A DNA stretch of 31,676 bases. Source: JBJXGC01 sp046154545 (GTDB taxonomy: Bacteria > Chloroflexota > Dehalococcoidia > Tepidiformales > Tepidiformaceae). This document shows positions 7,940-16,202 of the stretch, piece by piece; the first letter of the stretch is position 1; each line of letters opens with the position of its first letter. The notes below the pieces were generated by a model, which saw only the letters and a program-made list of their open reading frames with translations, had not been told where the DNA came from and searched no databases. The translations under genes and the position numbers were made by a program. The DNA is taken from assembly GCA_046154545.1 (NCBI GenBank), contig JBJXGC010000156.1:1-31676 (forward strand), given 5' to 3'.

Positions 7940-8559
7940 CTTTGGGCCCTCCGGCTGACGGTACGGATGATGCCGAACACGGCGAGTGCGGCGCCGAGAG
8001 CGACGGTTGTGTTGCGGAAGATGACTGCCCAGCGGGGCCCAGAGGCGGGCTCCGGTTGGCCGGTCTCAGGCAGCTGGGCCGGGCGGATGTCACCTGCCGT
8101 CGAGCCATCCTTGGGGTCGGCGATGACGGCGAAGCGGCCAGCGATGGAGCGTTGGGCGGGGACGACACCTGGTGCGGCGCCATCGGGACGGGCGGCGATG
8201 ACGAAGAGGTTGTAGTCGTAGCGGGCGAGCCCATCGAGCTTCTGCTCGACGGTGGCGACACCTGACGGCTGGACGGGAATCTTGCCGACAAAGAAGGGCT
8301 CTCCTTCGCCGCCCATGAGCCAGCCTTCATAGGTGAAGCCGGCGACGGGAGGGAGGTTCTTCACCTCCACGCGGGCGTAGGCTTCAGCAAAGCTGAACTC
8401 GAGGACACCTTCGCCGTCGTGGGGGCCGAAGTCGGAGACGCCCTGGAGGTAGGTGAGCTTGACGAGCTGGGGCACGCCGTTGGCGCGGGCCTGGGGCGCC
8501 GCCAGGGAGGCGACGGCGAAGCAGGCGAGGAGGGCGGCAGCGAACAATCTGGGGAGCAT
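7936..8559 (-). CDS. Secreted surface protein with LPETG sortase signal, inside the flagellar operon
   Basis: Unknown function, 207 residues. It has an N-terminal signal peptide (residues 1-27, hydrophobic core then AQARAN). A compact beta-rich domain lies at about 35-145; its FTYEGWLMGGEGEPFFVGKI stretch resembles the C-terminal sensor domain of RskA-like anti-sigma proteins, a loose resemblance only. The C-terminus is a textbook cell-wall sorting signal: LPETG at 163-167 (bases 8059-8073), a membrane stretch at about 184-200, and the basic tail RRAQR. Both ends overlap neighbours (TGATG with the SwrB-like gene, ATGA with flgF), so it is a true member of the motility operon. Two sortases are encoded at 29750-31312. 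It may be a wall- or membrane-linked collar or stator accessory, but that is inference. Confidence 0.85.
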   Translation of the reverse strand: MLPRLFAAALLACFAVASLAAPQARANGVPQLVKLTYLQGVSDFGPHDGEGVLEFSFAEAYARVEVKNLPPVAGFTYEGWLMGGEGEPFFVGKIPVQPSGVATVEQKLDGLARYDYNLFVIAARPDGAAPGVVPAQRSIAGRFAVIADPKDGSTAGDIRPAQLPETGQPEPASGPRWAVIFRNTTVALGAALAVFGIIRTVSRRAQR

Positions 8560-8924
8560 CAGCGGGCCATCCCCCGGCGGCGGAGGAGGAGCCTGATCTC
8601 TTCCTCGCTGCGGTTCATGCGGCGAGCGAGCGCGGGGACGTCCACGCCGAGGCTGGTGAGGTGGGCCGCGAGTTCAGCGGCCGAGCGCGGGGCCTGGGCG
8701 GCGGGTGGGGGTTCGGTGGGCGTTGCACGGGAATAGGCTTCACGCGCGGCGCGGGTGGCGCCGGGCGCGGAGTTGCGGGACACGCGGTCCTGGGGGGGCA
8801 CGCTGGCCCGCGGGCGCGGCTGGCGGCCACCGTGGCGTAGCTTCTGCACCTGGGCGTACAGGTATGCGAGGCCGCCAAGGCAGACGATCTGGGAGATAGC
8901 GAGCAGGGCGACGGCGTCGGTCAT
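8559..8924 (-). CDS. Membrane-anchored SwrB-like motility protein
   Basis: Small protein of 121 residues with one N-terminal membrane helix (about 5-24), a Pro/Arg-rich linker, and a helix-turn-helix-like C-terminus (ELAAHLTSLGVDVPALARRM then RSEEEIRLLLRRRG, about 84-117). This layout and the terminal S..EI.LLL motif match SwrB of Bacillus and the DUF2802 proteins, which sit directly downstream of the motility sigma factor. Here too it follows fliA by 9 bases, with AGGAGA as ribosome site. SwrB promotes export-gate and basal-body maturation in Bacillus; the same role here is inferred from architecture and synteny, since overall sequence is not conserved. Confidence 0.65.
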   Translation of the reverse strand: MTDAVALLAISQIVCLGGLAYLYAQVQKLRHGGRQPRPRASVPPQDRVSRNSAPGATRAAREAYSRATPTEPPPAAQAPRSAAELAAHLTSLGVDVPALARRMNRSEEEIRLLLRRRGMAR

Positions 8925-8933
8925 GGCGTTCTC

Positions 8934-9671
8934 CTAGTACCGTTCCCGGGCGAGGCGGGCGCGAAGCCTACCGAGCGCCCGGCCATGGAGCTGGCAGACG
9001 CGCGACTCGGAGATCTCGAGGATCTGAGCGATCTCTTTCATGGTCATCTCGTCTTTGTAGTAGAGGCTGACGATGAGGAGTTCCCGTTCAGGGAGGCCCT
9101 TCACGGCGCCGGAGAGGGCGTCGAGCATCTGGCGCTTCTCGAGGCGGTTGGTGAAGTCCTCTTCGTTGGGGTCGGCTGGCATCTCTGTGGGCCCGGCGCC
9201 GTCGTTGTTTTCGTCCCGATCGAGCAATCCATCGAGCGAAACGGTGACCCAGCCCGAATCGACAAGGGTGGTGTTGTACTGCTCGCGGGTGACGCCGAGG
9301 CCGGCGGCGAGCTCCTGGTCGGTGGGTTCGCGTCCGAGCTTGCCGGTAAGCTCCTGGGTGACCTTGTCCAGGGCGCGGGCCTTCTGGCGGACCGAGCGTG
9401 GGAGGCGGTCGAGGGCGCGCAGGGCGTCGATGATGGCGCCGCGAATGCGGTTGATGGCGTAGGTCTCGAACTTGACACCTTTGCTGTCATCGAAACGATC
9501 GAGCGCCTCGATCAGGCCAATCGTGCCGTAGCTGAGGATATCCTCGTAGTCGAGGATAGCCGGGAGGCCGATGGCGAGACGGCCAACGACGTACTTGACG
9601 AGGGGCGCGTATTGCCGGATGGCGGCATCACGGTCAGGTTGGGCGACGCGCACCGCGCTAGCGTATGCCAT
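8934..9671 (-). CDS. fliA: RNA polymerase sigma factor for flagellar genes (FliA/SigD/WhiG family)
   Basis: Alternative sigma-28 factor that directs late flagellar transcription, notably flagellin. It has 245 residues, normal length. Region 2 is seen at about 41-95 (EDILSYGTIGLIEALDRFD, KFETYAINRIRGAIIDALR, DRLPRSVR). Region 3 follows at 97-150 (GREPTDQELAAGLGV). Region 4 is at about 190-240 (LPERELLIVSLYYKDEMTMK, ESRVCQLHGRALGRLR). GAGGAG lies about 8 bases before the ATG. Its anti-sigma FlgM is encoded in the same operon, and a matching promoter precedes flagellin. Confidence 0.98.
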   Translation of the reverse strand: MAYASAVRVAQPDRDAAIRQYAPLVKYVVGRLAIGLPAILDYEDILSYGTIGLIEALDRFDDSKGVKFETYAINRIRGAIIDALRALDRLPRSVRQKARALDKVTQELTGKLGREPTDQELAAGLGVTREQYNTTLVDSGWVTVSLDGLLDRDENNDGAGPTEMPADPNEEDFTNRLEKRQMLDALSGAVKGLPERELLIVSLYYKDEMTMKEIAQILEISESRVCQLHGRALGRLRARLARERY

Positions 9672-9689
9672 GGAAAGTGCTCCTCAACA

Positions 9690-9944
9690 TTATTCGTCTT
9701 CCGCCGGTGCTAGTTCCGCGGCCGGGATGGGGCGTTCGGTTTGCGGGGCAGGCGTGACAACGATGCTCAAGATGGCCTCAGCCGCGAAGGCAAGGGCCGT
9801 GACGATCACGAACACGAAGACGCTGCGAAGCATCAGGAAGTCGAGCGATGCGCCGGCCTGATGGCCGAGCCAGATACTCATGACGGCAACGCCTGAGGCG
9901 AGGTAGAGGCCCCACCTGGCGACAACGAACGGCTGGAATTTCAC
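9690..9944 (-). CDS. Small membrane protein of unknown function
   Basis: 84 residues with two predicted membrane segments (about 10-28 and 37-62) and a short acidic, Pro-rich C-terminal tail ending AEDE. I do not recognise a family. The start is GTG overlapping the stop of the PilZ gene (GTGA), so it is coupled to it, and fliA begins 18 bases after its stop. Position between a c-di-GMP receptor and the motility sigma factor suggests a motility accessory, but nothing in the sequence names a function. Confidence 0.7.
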   Translation of the reverse strand: MKFQPFVVARWGLYLASGVAVMSIWLGHQAGASLDFLMLRSVFVFVIVTALAFAAEAILSIVVTPAPQTERPIPAAELAPAEDE

Positions 9945-10639
9945 AGCCGGCCTCGATGACGAAGGTCAAGCTGGCGCTTCATGAGGTAGCGGGCGATCCG
10001 GTCACGCTCGAAGCGGGCGAGGTCCACGAAGACGCAATGCAGGCGATAGTTGAGCTGGTCTTTGGCTGGCTCCTCGATCGAGACCACGCGCAGGCGCAGT
10101 TTCAGGTCGCCAACAGCGGGGAGTTCGATATGGACGCCGAGCCACTCACCCTCGACGGCAGGGTGTCGCGAACTCAGACAGACACCACCTTCGCTGATAT
10201 CCCGGATAGTGCACTTGAGGACGAGGCCGCCGGGTTCTTCGCTGCGCGCGGGATCGACGATGAGACGATAGACGGACTTGGGGCGGAGGCTCTCTTCCAG
10301 GCGGAAGGCATCGCGGCGGTCTGTCGATTCGATCAACTCCGGCGGGAGGAGATACTGCAGCTCTTCGTCGGGGCTGGCACCAAGACTTTCGGTGACGAAC
10401 CCGTAGAACCGTTTCTCGTAGGTATAGAGGGCATGGACGGTGACGCCGCGGGGAACCGTCCGGACGCGCATGCGCTGGATGGGGCTGAGGACGGTGAGTC
10501 TATCGTCCTCAATCTCCTCAACAAGCGTCGCGTACGTCTCCACACTGTCCTCCAGGTCCACGTGCAAGCGAAGGGCGGCTCCAGGGCGGAGGCCATACGC
10601 TCTGAAACGATTGTTATGCGCTAGCAACGAGCCGCCCAT
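9941..10639 (-). CDS. PilZ-domain c-di-GMP receptor, YcgR-like flagellar brake
   Basis: About 232 residues. An N-terminal YcgR-type beta domain (about 17-88, beginning LRPGAALRLHVDLED) precedes a PilZ domain (about 105-225). Both c-di-GMP binding motifs are intact: RDAFR (109-113, RxxxR) and DISEGG (147-152, DxSxxG). YcgR proteins slow or bias the motor when c-di-GMP is high; with motAB and fliY in the operon this is the likely role. The start is uncertain. ATG at 10639 overlaps the end of flhF by 26 bases; the frame is open further upstream to 10969, but that part is a shadow of flhF. A TTG four codons downstream is an alternative. Confidence 0.88.
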   Translation of the reverse strand: MGGSLLAHNNRFRAYGLRPGAALRLHVDLEDSVETYATLVEEIEDDRLTVLSPIQRMRVRTVPRGVTVHALYTYEKRFYGFVTESLGASPDEELQYLLPPELIESTDRRDAFRLEESLRPKSVYRLIVDPARSEEPGGLVLKCTIRDISEGGVCLSSRHPAVEGEWLGVHIELPAVGDLKLRLRVVSIEEPAKDQLNYRLHCVFVDLARFERDRIARYLMKRQLDLRHRGRL

Positions 10640-11987
10640 CCGTTGTCCCCCGCGTGACCATGGAAAGAACCCCCGATGCGATGGCAATCGGGTCGACGAC
10701 CTGGACGCCCGAAGAAACGTCCCTTCCTGAGGATAAGAAGGCGAGGGGCAATCCGGCTTCGATCGCGAGGGAGAGAATCGGTGACAGGCAGGTGACCAGG
10801 TCCACGAAGGTCGGAATACCGCCCGCCATGGCGCCCAGATCGCACCCGCCAAGGGCCGTTTCGAGGACGGCGGGTTGCCAGGTCGCGGGGAGCGCGACGA
10901 AGGAGTAGTTGACGACCCCGGCGAGCGAGCGGGAGTCGAAGCCGCCCGACGGGCTATCGACGAAGGCACAGGCGCCCTGGGGCACCTTGCGGAGGGCGCC
11001 GGCCAGGCCGTCGCCGCTCATGGCGTCGAGCACGGCCAGGCCGGTGGCCTCAGCATAGGCGTGGAGCATCTCGCGAGCGGCGGCGCGGGTCGTGTCAGCG
11101 GCGATGAGGACCGTTTCACGGCCGGTATCGGCGCAATCGAGGGCCATGCGGATGAGCGCGGTGGTGCGGCCGGAACCGGGCGCACCCTGCACCGTAATCA
11201 GGGCGGTGACGCCGTCGGCCGGGTAGAGGGCCTGGCAGGACTCGATGTAGCCAGCGAGCGCGGACCGGGCGTCAGCGCCGGGTGCGGCGGCAGCGAAGAC
11301 GATGCGGGCCGCCTCTTCCGAAAGCCCAGCGGATATGAGGACGGACTCCTGCCCGGTGAGGGCCCGGGGCCGCCGGGCGTGAGGGCGGGATGAGTCCGGG
11401 CGCCGGCCCGGAGGAGGAGCGGGGACGTCCCAGCCGTCCTCGCGTGGCGCCTGAGCGGGCTCAGGGCGGGCGGCGGCGTGGGGTGCTGGGACGGGAGCGC
11501 CCCGCCGCGGACGGGATGCCCAGCCGGGCGAGGGGGGCTCCACGGTCACGATGTCCTCGGCGGAGGCGAAGGAGCGGCGGCGGACCGGCTCAAACGCGGC
11601 GGAGCCGGACGCGGGCGAAGCCGGGGCGGCATCGACGTAGCCCTCCAGCCATTCGGGTGGCTCGGCGCGGGGTTCAGGCGCCGGGGCTGGCAAGCGCGGG
11701 ATGGCGGCGGCCTCAGCCGCCACCATCTCTTCGAGGTCGCCGATGGTGGCCCGCGGGCGGGCGATCTGCAGGCGGCCAAGGGCGCCGTCGATCATCGTCC
11801 ACTGGAGGTCGAGCGAGAGCTCTTGCTCGGGCTGGGGGCCCGCGGCGATGAGCTCGATCAGGGGGACGGCACCTTCGCGCTCGAGCGTCCGCGTACGGAC
11901 GATCGTGGCGTCGGGGCCGAACTCCTCGCGGACCCGGTCGTAGAGCCGGGACATGTCGCTACCGATGAAGCGCTTCGTTTCCAACAT
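10614..11987 (-). CDS. flhF: FlhF-like SRP-family protein with degraded GTPase motifs
   Basis: FlhF places and helps assemble flagella and normally is a GTPase related to Ffh/FtsY. The 457-residue product has the FlhF N-terminus (KRFIGSDMSRLYDRVREEFG) and a long Pro/Ala/Arg-rich linker (about 95-205). It then has an NG-like domain: GAPGSGRTT at 268-276, ADTTRAAAREMLHAYAEATG at 297-316, and AGLPLAFLSSGRDV near 411-424. Key residues are altered: the P-loop lysine is Arg274, the DTAGR motif is DSPSG (344-348), and the TKLD motif is TFVD (393-396). GTP hydrolysis may be impaired. The ATG lies only 1-2 bases from GAGGTG; TTG as the next codon would have better spacing. It overlaps flhA by 29 bases. 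The usual partner flhG is not adjacent. Confidence 0.88.
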   Translation of the reverse strand: MLETKRFIGSDMSRLYDRVREEFGPDATIVRTRTLEREGAVPLIELIAAGPQPEQELSLDLQWTMIDGALGRLQIARPRATIGDLEEMVAAEAAAIPRLPAPAPEPRAEPPEWLEGYVDAAPASPASGSAAFEPVRRRSFASAEDIVTVEPPSPGWASRPRRGAPVPAPHAAARPEPAQAPREDGWDVPAPPPGRRPDSSRPHARRPRALTGQESVLISAGLSEEAARIVFAAAAPGADARSALAGYIESCQALYPADGVTALITVQGAPGSGRTTALIRMALDCADTGRETVLIAADTTRAAAREMLHAYAEATGLAVLDAMSGDGLAGALRKVPQGACAFVDSPSGGFDSRSLAGVVNYSFVALPATWQPAVLETALGGCDLGAMAGGIPTFVDLVTCLSPILSLAIEAGLPLAFLSSGRDVSSGVQVVDPIAIASGVLSMVTRGTTDGRLVASA

Positions 11988-14067
11988 TCACCTCGATATT
12001 GCCGACTGATTCGACGTTGATGTGCGGAGCGATCTCCGCAAATGAGAGGACGGTCACGTTAGGCAGGCGCCGTTCGAGCAGGCGCCGAAGGGCGAGCCGG
12101 ATCCGTGAGGAGCAGAGGACGATCGGGTCGCGGCCGCGGCTGGCGACCGTCTCGACTTCGCTCGCCACGACGCCGAGCAGGCGCTGGCTTTGCCAGGGGG
12201 GCATGGCGATGGTGCTGCCCCGGTCGGTCTGCTGGATGGCGGAGGCGATCTCGTCCTCCGTGCGGGCACTGACGGTGATGACGTACATGGTGCCGTCGTC
12301 ATCGACGTGCTTACGGCTGATCTGGCGGGCCAGGGCAGCACGGGCGTACTCCGTGAGGAGGTCGACATCGCGGGTGGTCCGGGCGTGGGTGGCGAGGGCC
12401 TCGCAGATGGTGACGAGGTCGCGGATGGAGACGCGCTCGGCGAGGAGGTTCTGGAGGACTTCCTGGACTTCGCCGACGGTGAGGGTGGAAGGGACGAGGT
12501 CTTCGACCAGGGCGGAGTAGTCGGCACGGAGGTTTTCGAGAAGGGCCTGGGTGTCCTGGCGGCTGAGCAAGTCAGGGGCGAAGCGTTTCACGAGTTCGGT
12601 GATATGGGTGGCGAGGACCGACTCAGCATCGACGACGGTGAAGCCGAGGAGCTCGGCCCGCTCCTTTTGGGCGGGGGTGATCCACTTCGCGGGGAGGCCG
12701 AAGGCTGGCTCATTGGTTTCGGTGCCGGGGATCTCTCCCTCGGCGGTGCCCGGGTCCATGGCGAGAAATTGGCCGGGCATGAGGGTACCGCGGGCAATCT
12801 CAGTGCCACGCAGCTTGACGACGTAGGTGTTGGGGCCGTGTTGGAGGTTGTCCCGCACGCGGACCGTGGGGAGCACGAGGCCGAGGTCGAGTGCGAGCTG
12901 GCGGCGGATCATGGTTATCCGGCGGAGGAGACCGCCCCCTGACTGCTCATCGACGATGGGGATGAGGGCGTACCCGACCTCCACCTCGAGTGGGTCGACC
13001 GACATCATCTGGATGACCTGTTGCGGTCCGAGCTGCTCGGGCTCACGAGGGAGCGCCGGCGGCGGCAGGTTCGCCTCGTCGCGGGCGTGGTCCCTGTCCC
13101 TCTTCACGAGGAAGCCCGCCCCCAGGGCCATGCCGGCGATGGCAAAGAACGGGATCTTGGGAAGCCCCGGGAGCAGCGCGAACGCTGCGAGCATTCCGCC
13201 CGCGAGGAACAACGGGCGGGACTGCCATGTCAGCTGTGAGAAGAGCTGGCTGCCCAGGTTGTTCGAGCCGGCTGACCGCGTCACCATGATGCCTGCCGCC
13301 GTCGAAATGAGGAGCGCCGGCAACTGGGAGACAAGGCCGTCGCCGATGGTGAGCAAAGCGTAGAGCTGCAGCGCCTCGCCCGGGCTAACGCCTCGCTGGA
13401 AGACGCCGATGGCTATGCCAGCGACGAGGTTCACGATAATGATGATGATGCCGGCGATGGCGTCGCCTTTGACGAACTTACTGGCGCCGTCCATCGCGCC
13501 GTAGAAATCCGCCTCTTCAGCGATGGTTTTTCGCCGGCTCCGGGCCTGGGTTTCGTCGATGAGGCCGGCGTTGAGGTCGGCGTCGATGGACATCTGCTTC
13601 CCTGGCATGGCGTCGAGGGTGAAGCGGGCTGCGACTTCTGCGACTCGTCCGGCGCCGTTCGTGATCACGACGAACTGGATGATGACCAGGATGAAGAAGA
13701 TGACGATGCCGACGATGAGGCTGCCACCGACAACAAAGGAACCGAATGAGTGGACGACCCCTCCGGCCTCGCCGTGGAGGAGGATGAGGCGGGAGGTGGA
13801 GACGTTGAGGGCGAGGCGGAAGAGGGTGGTGATCAGCAGGAGCGACGGGAAGCCGGAGAACTTGAGCGGCTCATCCGTGTAGATCGAGACCATGAGGATG
13901 ATCACAGAGACGGCGATGTTGACCGTGAGGAGGAGGTCAAGCAGCTGGGAGGGCAGGGGGATGATGAGCATCCCGACGATGACCATGATGCCGACGGCGA
14001 GCAGGACGTCGGACTGGCCGAGAAGGCGGCGGAAGCCGTTGGCGGGGGCGGGAGCCTGGATGGCCAT
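11959..14067 (-). CDS. flhA: Flagellar export gate protein FlhA
   Basis: Core of the flagellar type III export gate; its cytoplasmic ring receives chaperone-substrate complexes. It has 702 residues, normal length. The N-terminal half has about eight membrane helices and the FHIPEP signature region (TLFRLALNVSTSRLIL). The conserved cytoplasmic loop includes MPGKQMSIDADLNAG followed by LIDETQARSRR. The C-terminal half (about 340-702) is the soluble docking domain with the platform stretch ERAELLGFTVVDAESVLATH. It starts 3 bases after flhB and its end overlaps flhF, as in many genomes. Confidence 0.98.
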   Translation of the reverse strand: MAIQAPAPANGFRRLLGQSDVLLAVGIMVIVGMLIIPLPSQLLDLLLTVNIAVSVIILMVSIYTDEPLKFSGFPSLLLITTLFRLALNVSTSRLILLHGEAGGVVHSFGSFVVGGSLIVGIVIFFILVIIQFVVITNGAGRVAEVAARFTLDAMPGKQMSIDADLNAGLIDETQARSRRKTIAEEADFYGAMDGASKFVKGDAIAGIIIIIVNLVAGIAIGVFQRGVSPGEALQLYALLTIGDGLVSQLPALLISTAAGIMVTRSAGSNNLGSQLFSQLTWQSRPLFLAGGMLAAFALLPGLPKIPFFAIAGMALGAGFLVKRDRDHARDEANLPPPALPREPEQLGPQQVIQMMSVDPLEVEVGYALIPIVDEQSGGGLLRRITMIRRQLALDLGLVLPTVRVRDNLQHGPNTYVVKLRGTEIARGTLMPGQFLAMDPGTAEGEIPGTETNEPAFGLPAKWITPAQKERAELLGFTVVDAESVLATHITELVKRFAPDLLSRQDTQALLENLRADYSALVEDLVPSTLTVGEVQEVLQNLLAERVSIRDLVTICEALATHARTTRDVDLLTEYARAALARQISRKHVDDDGTMYVITVSARTEDEIASAIQQTDRGSTIAMPPWQSQRLLGVVASEVETVASRGRDPIVLCSSRIRLALRRLLERRLPNVTVLSFAEIAPHINVESVGNIEVNVGNEALHR

Positions 14068-14070
14068 CGG

Positions 14071-15150
14071 TTACCCGCCCCTCGCCGCGCCGGCGAACGG
14101 CCGGGCCACCTTCGAGCGCAGGGCGTAGACCCAGGCGAGGACTTCGGCCACGGCGTGGAAGAGGTGCCCGGGGATGGGGCTGCCGACCTGGACGTGCTTG
14201 TAGAGCGCGCGGGCGAGCGGTGGCTCTTCGACGACGGGGATGCCGTTCTTCGCCGCTACGTCCTTGATGCGCTGGGCGAGGAGCTGCTGCCCTTTGGCGA
14301 CCACGACGGGCGCGGCCATGCTCACCGGGTCGTACTTGATCGCGACGGCGAAGTGGGTCGGGTTGGTGACCACGACATCGGCCGTCGGGACTGCAGCCAG
14401 CATGCGGTTCATCAACTGCTGGCGGCGGCGGCGGATGGCGGCCTTAATCTGGGGGTCGCCTTCGGACTCGCGCGACTCCTGGCGGACCTCTTCCTTGGTC
14501 ATCCTGAGCTGGGAGAGATGCTTCCGGCGTTGCCAGCCGAAATCGAGCAGGGCCAGGAAGAAGAGCACGATGGCAGCGCGCAGGCCGACATCGAAGGAGA
14601 GCTTGCCGAGGTGCCCGGCGGCGCTGGCGATGTCCTCAGCGGCGAGCGAGGAGATCTCGGCCATCCGGTCCTTCATCATGATGTAGACAACGACCGTGAC
14701 GACCCCCATCTTGGCGAACGCCTTCACGAGGTTGACCAGGCCATCGACCGAGATGATCCGTTTGACGCCCTTGCCCGGGTTGAGGGCGCCCATGTTCGGC
14801 TTCAGCTTGGCGCCGCTGAGGATGAGGCCCGTCTGGCCGACGTTCAGCAAGACGGCGCCGGCCATGATCACTCCGAAGAACGGGGCCACAAGGAGGAGCA
14901 CGCGGGTGCCGGTATCGCCCCAGATACCCATGACCGAGCTGGTCGTGAATTCGGCCGGGGGCTGTTGCCCGAGGTCGTGACGAAGGAGACCGGCGAGGCC
15001 GTCCCAGACGCCGGGAATGAAGATGCGCATGGCGATGACGGCGGCGAGGAGCACGCCGATTGAGACGACTTCGTCGCTTCGGCTGACCTGGCCGCGCTTG
15101 CGGGCGTCGTCCTTCCTTCGTTCAGTTGGGGCCTCGGTCTTTTCAGCCAT
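14071..15150 (-). CDS. flhB: Flagellar export switch protein FlhB
   Basis: Export-gate component that switches substrate class from rod-hook to filament proteins by self-cleavage. It has 359 residues with the usual charged N-terminus (AEKTEAPTERRKDDARKRGQ), four membrane helices and a soluble C-terminal domain. The autocleavage motif NPTH is intact at 263-266 within VVVTNPTHFAVAIKYD. The ATG overlaps the fliR stop by one base (TGATG). FliK, the ruler that triggers the switch, is not encoded in the window. Confidence 0.98.
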   Translation of the reverse strand: MAEKTEAPTERRKDDARKRGQVSRSDEVVSIGVLLAAVIAMRIFIPGVWDGLAGLLRHDLGQQPPAEFTTSSVMGIWGDTGTRVLLLVAPFFGVIMAGAVLLNVGQTGLILSGAKLKPNMGALNPGKGVKRIISVDGLVNLVKAFAKMGVVTVVVYIMMKDRMAEISSLAAEDIASAAGHLGKLSFDVGLRAAIVLFFLALLDFGWQRRKHLSQLRMTKEEVRQESRESEGDPQIKAAIRRRRQQLMNRMLAAVPTADVVVTNPTHFAVAIKYDPVSMAAPVVVAKGQQLLAQRIKDVAAKNGIPVVEEPPLARALYKHVQVGSPIPGHLFHAVAEVLAWVYALRSKVARPFAGAARGG

Positions 15151-15923
15151 CAGCGGGCCCCCAGGAGTTGCAGACTGGAGCCGGTGAGCGGGCCTTCGAC
15201 GACGGTGGTCATCAGGGCGGTGGTGGCGGGCAGGGCGGCGGCCATGACGACCAGGCCGACGACGATCTTGACCGGGAAGCCGACCACGAGAATGTTCGCC
15301 TGGGGGACGGTGCGCGCGACAAAGCTCATGCCGACATCGGTGAGGAAGAGGGCCACGAGGACGGGCATCGCGATGCGGACCGCGGTGATGGTGAGCCCGG
15401 CCACGAGCGAAGAAATCGCCGAAAGTTCGAGCACGAGGGGGTTAAAGGTGCCCGGGGGCACGGCCCGGAGCGTCTCGGCGAGCGCCCCGACGACGAGGTG
15501 GTGGCCGTTGACGCTGAAGAAGACGAGCGTCGCGAGGATGCCGTAGAACTGGTCGAAGGAGCTGAACTGGGCACCGGTGACGGGGTCGTAGATGGAGCCG
15601 ATGCTGAAGCCGATCTGGAGGCCGATGAGGTGCGAGCCCATCTGCAGCCCGACGAAGACCATCTGCATGGCGAGGCCAAGGCCGAGACCGAAGAGGACTT
15701 CGCTGATGACGGCGCCGGCCAGTGGCCCATAGCTGGCGGGAGTCGCAGGGAGATGGTCCTTCTGGAGCGGGACCATGATGAGGGCGAAGAAGATCGAGAA
15801 GCCGATGCGCATGTAGGCCGGTATGGCGCGGTGGCTGAGGAGCGGCGCCGAGACGAGCATCGCCGAGGTGCGGATGAGGATGAGGAGGAAGCCGTAGGAG
15901 AGGTCGGGCGTGAGGGTGATCAT
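15150..15923 (-). CDS. fliR: Flagellar export gate protein FliR
   Basis: Membrane subunit of the FliPQR export channel, 257 residues with about six hydrophobic segments. Recognisable stretches are FLLILIRTSAMLVSAPLL at the N-terminus, MQMVFVGLQMGSHLIGLQIG in the middle, and FLTDVGMSFVARTVPQANI towards the end, all typical FliR. A strong ribosome site GGGAGGTG lies 9-10 bases before the ATG, overlapping the fliQ end. It is coupled to flhB by a one-base stop/start overlap. Confidence 0.97.
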   Translation of the reverse strand: MITLTPDLSYGFLLILIRTSAMLVSAPLLSHRAIPAYMRIGFSIFFALIMVPLQKDHLPATPASYGPLAGAVISEVLFGLGLGLAMQMVFVGLQMGSHLIGLQIGFSIGSIYDPVTGAQFSSFDQFYGILATLVFFSVNGHHLVVGALAETLRAVPPGTFNPLVLELSAISSLVAGLTITAVRIAMPVLVALFLTDVGMSFVARTVPQANILVVGFPVKIVVGLVVMAAALPATTALMTTVVEGPLTGSSLQLLGAR

Positions 15924-15932
15924 GGCTTCGCA

Positions 15933-16202
15933 TCACCTCCCGTAGCTGCCCATGTTGGAGAAGAGGCCGGCGCTGAAGGCGACGAGCGTCTCCAGCATCC
16001 AGGGCCCGAAGAGGATGACCCCGGCAAATACGGCCACCACCTTCGGGACGAAGGCGAGGCTCTGCTCGTTCACCTGGGTGACGGCCTGGAGGATGCTGAC
16101 GACGACGCCAACGACGAGGCTGATCCCGAGGATGGGGCCGCCGACGAGGAGGGAGACCCAGAGGGCTTCGCGGGCGAGGCCGAGGACGACGTCCTGGTTC
16201 AC
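15933..16202 (-). CDS. fliQ: Flagellar export gate protein FliQ
   Basis: Small export-channel subunit of 89 residues, standard length, with two membrane helices forming a hairpin. The sequence VGVVVSILQAVTQVNEQSL followed by AFVPKVVAVFAG is the conserved FliQ core. The start is GTG overlapping the fliP stop (GTGA), so it is coupled to fliP. Confidence 0.96.
   Translation of the reverse strand: MNQDVVLGLAREALWVSLLVGGPILGISLVVGVVVSILQAVTQVNEQSLAFVPKVVAVFAGVILFGPWMLETLVAFSAGLFSNMGSYGR

Noticed and set aside
10640..10969. Upstream extension of the PilZ gene
   Set aside because: The extra 110 residues are Ser/Pro/Arg-rich and are a shadow of flhF; the conserved domain begins after the ATG at 10639.
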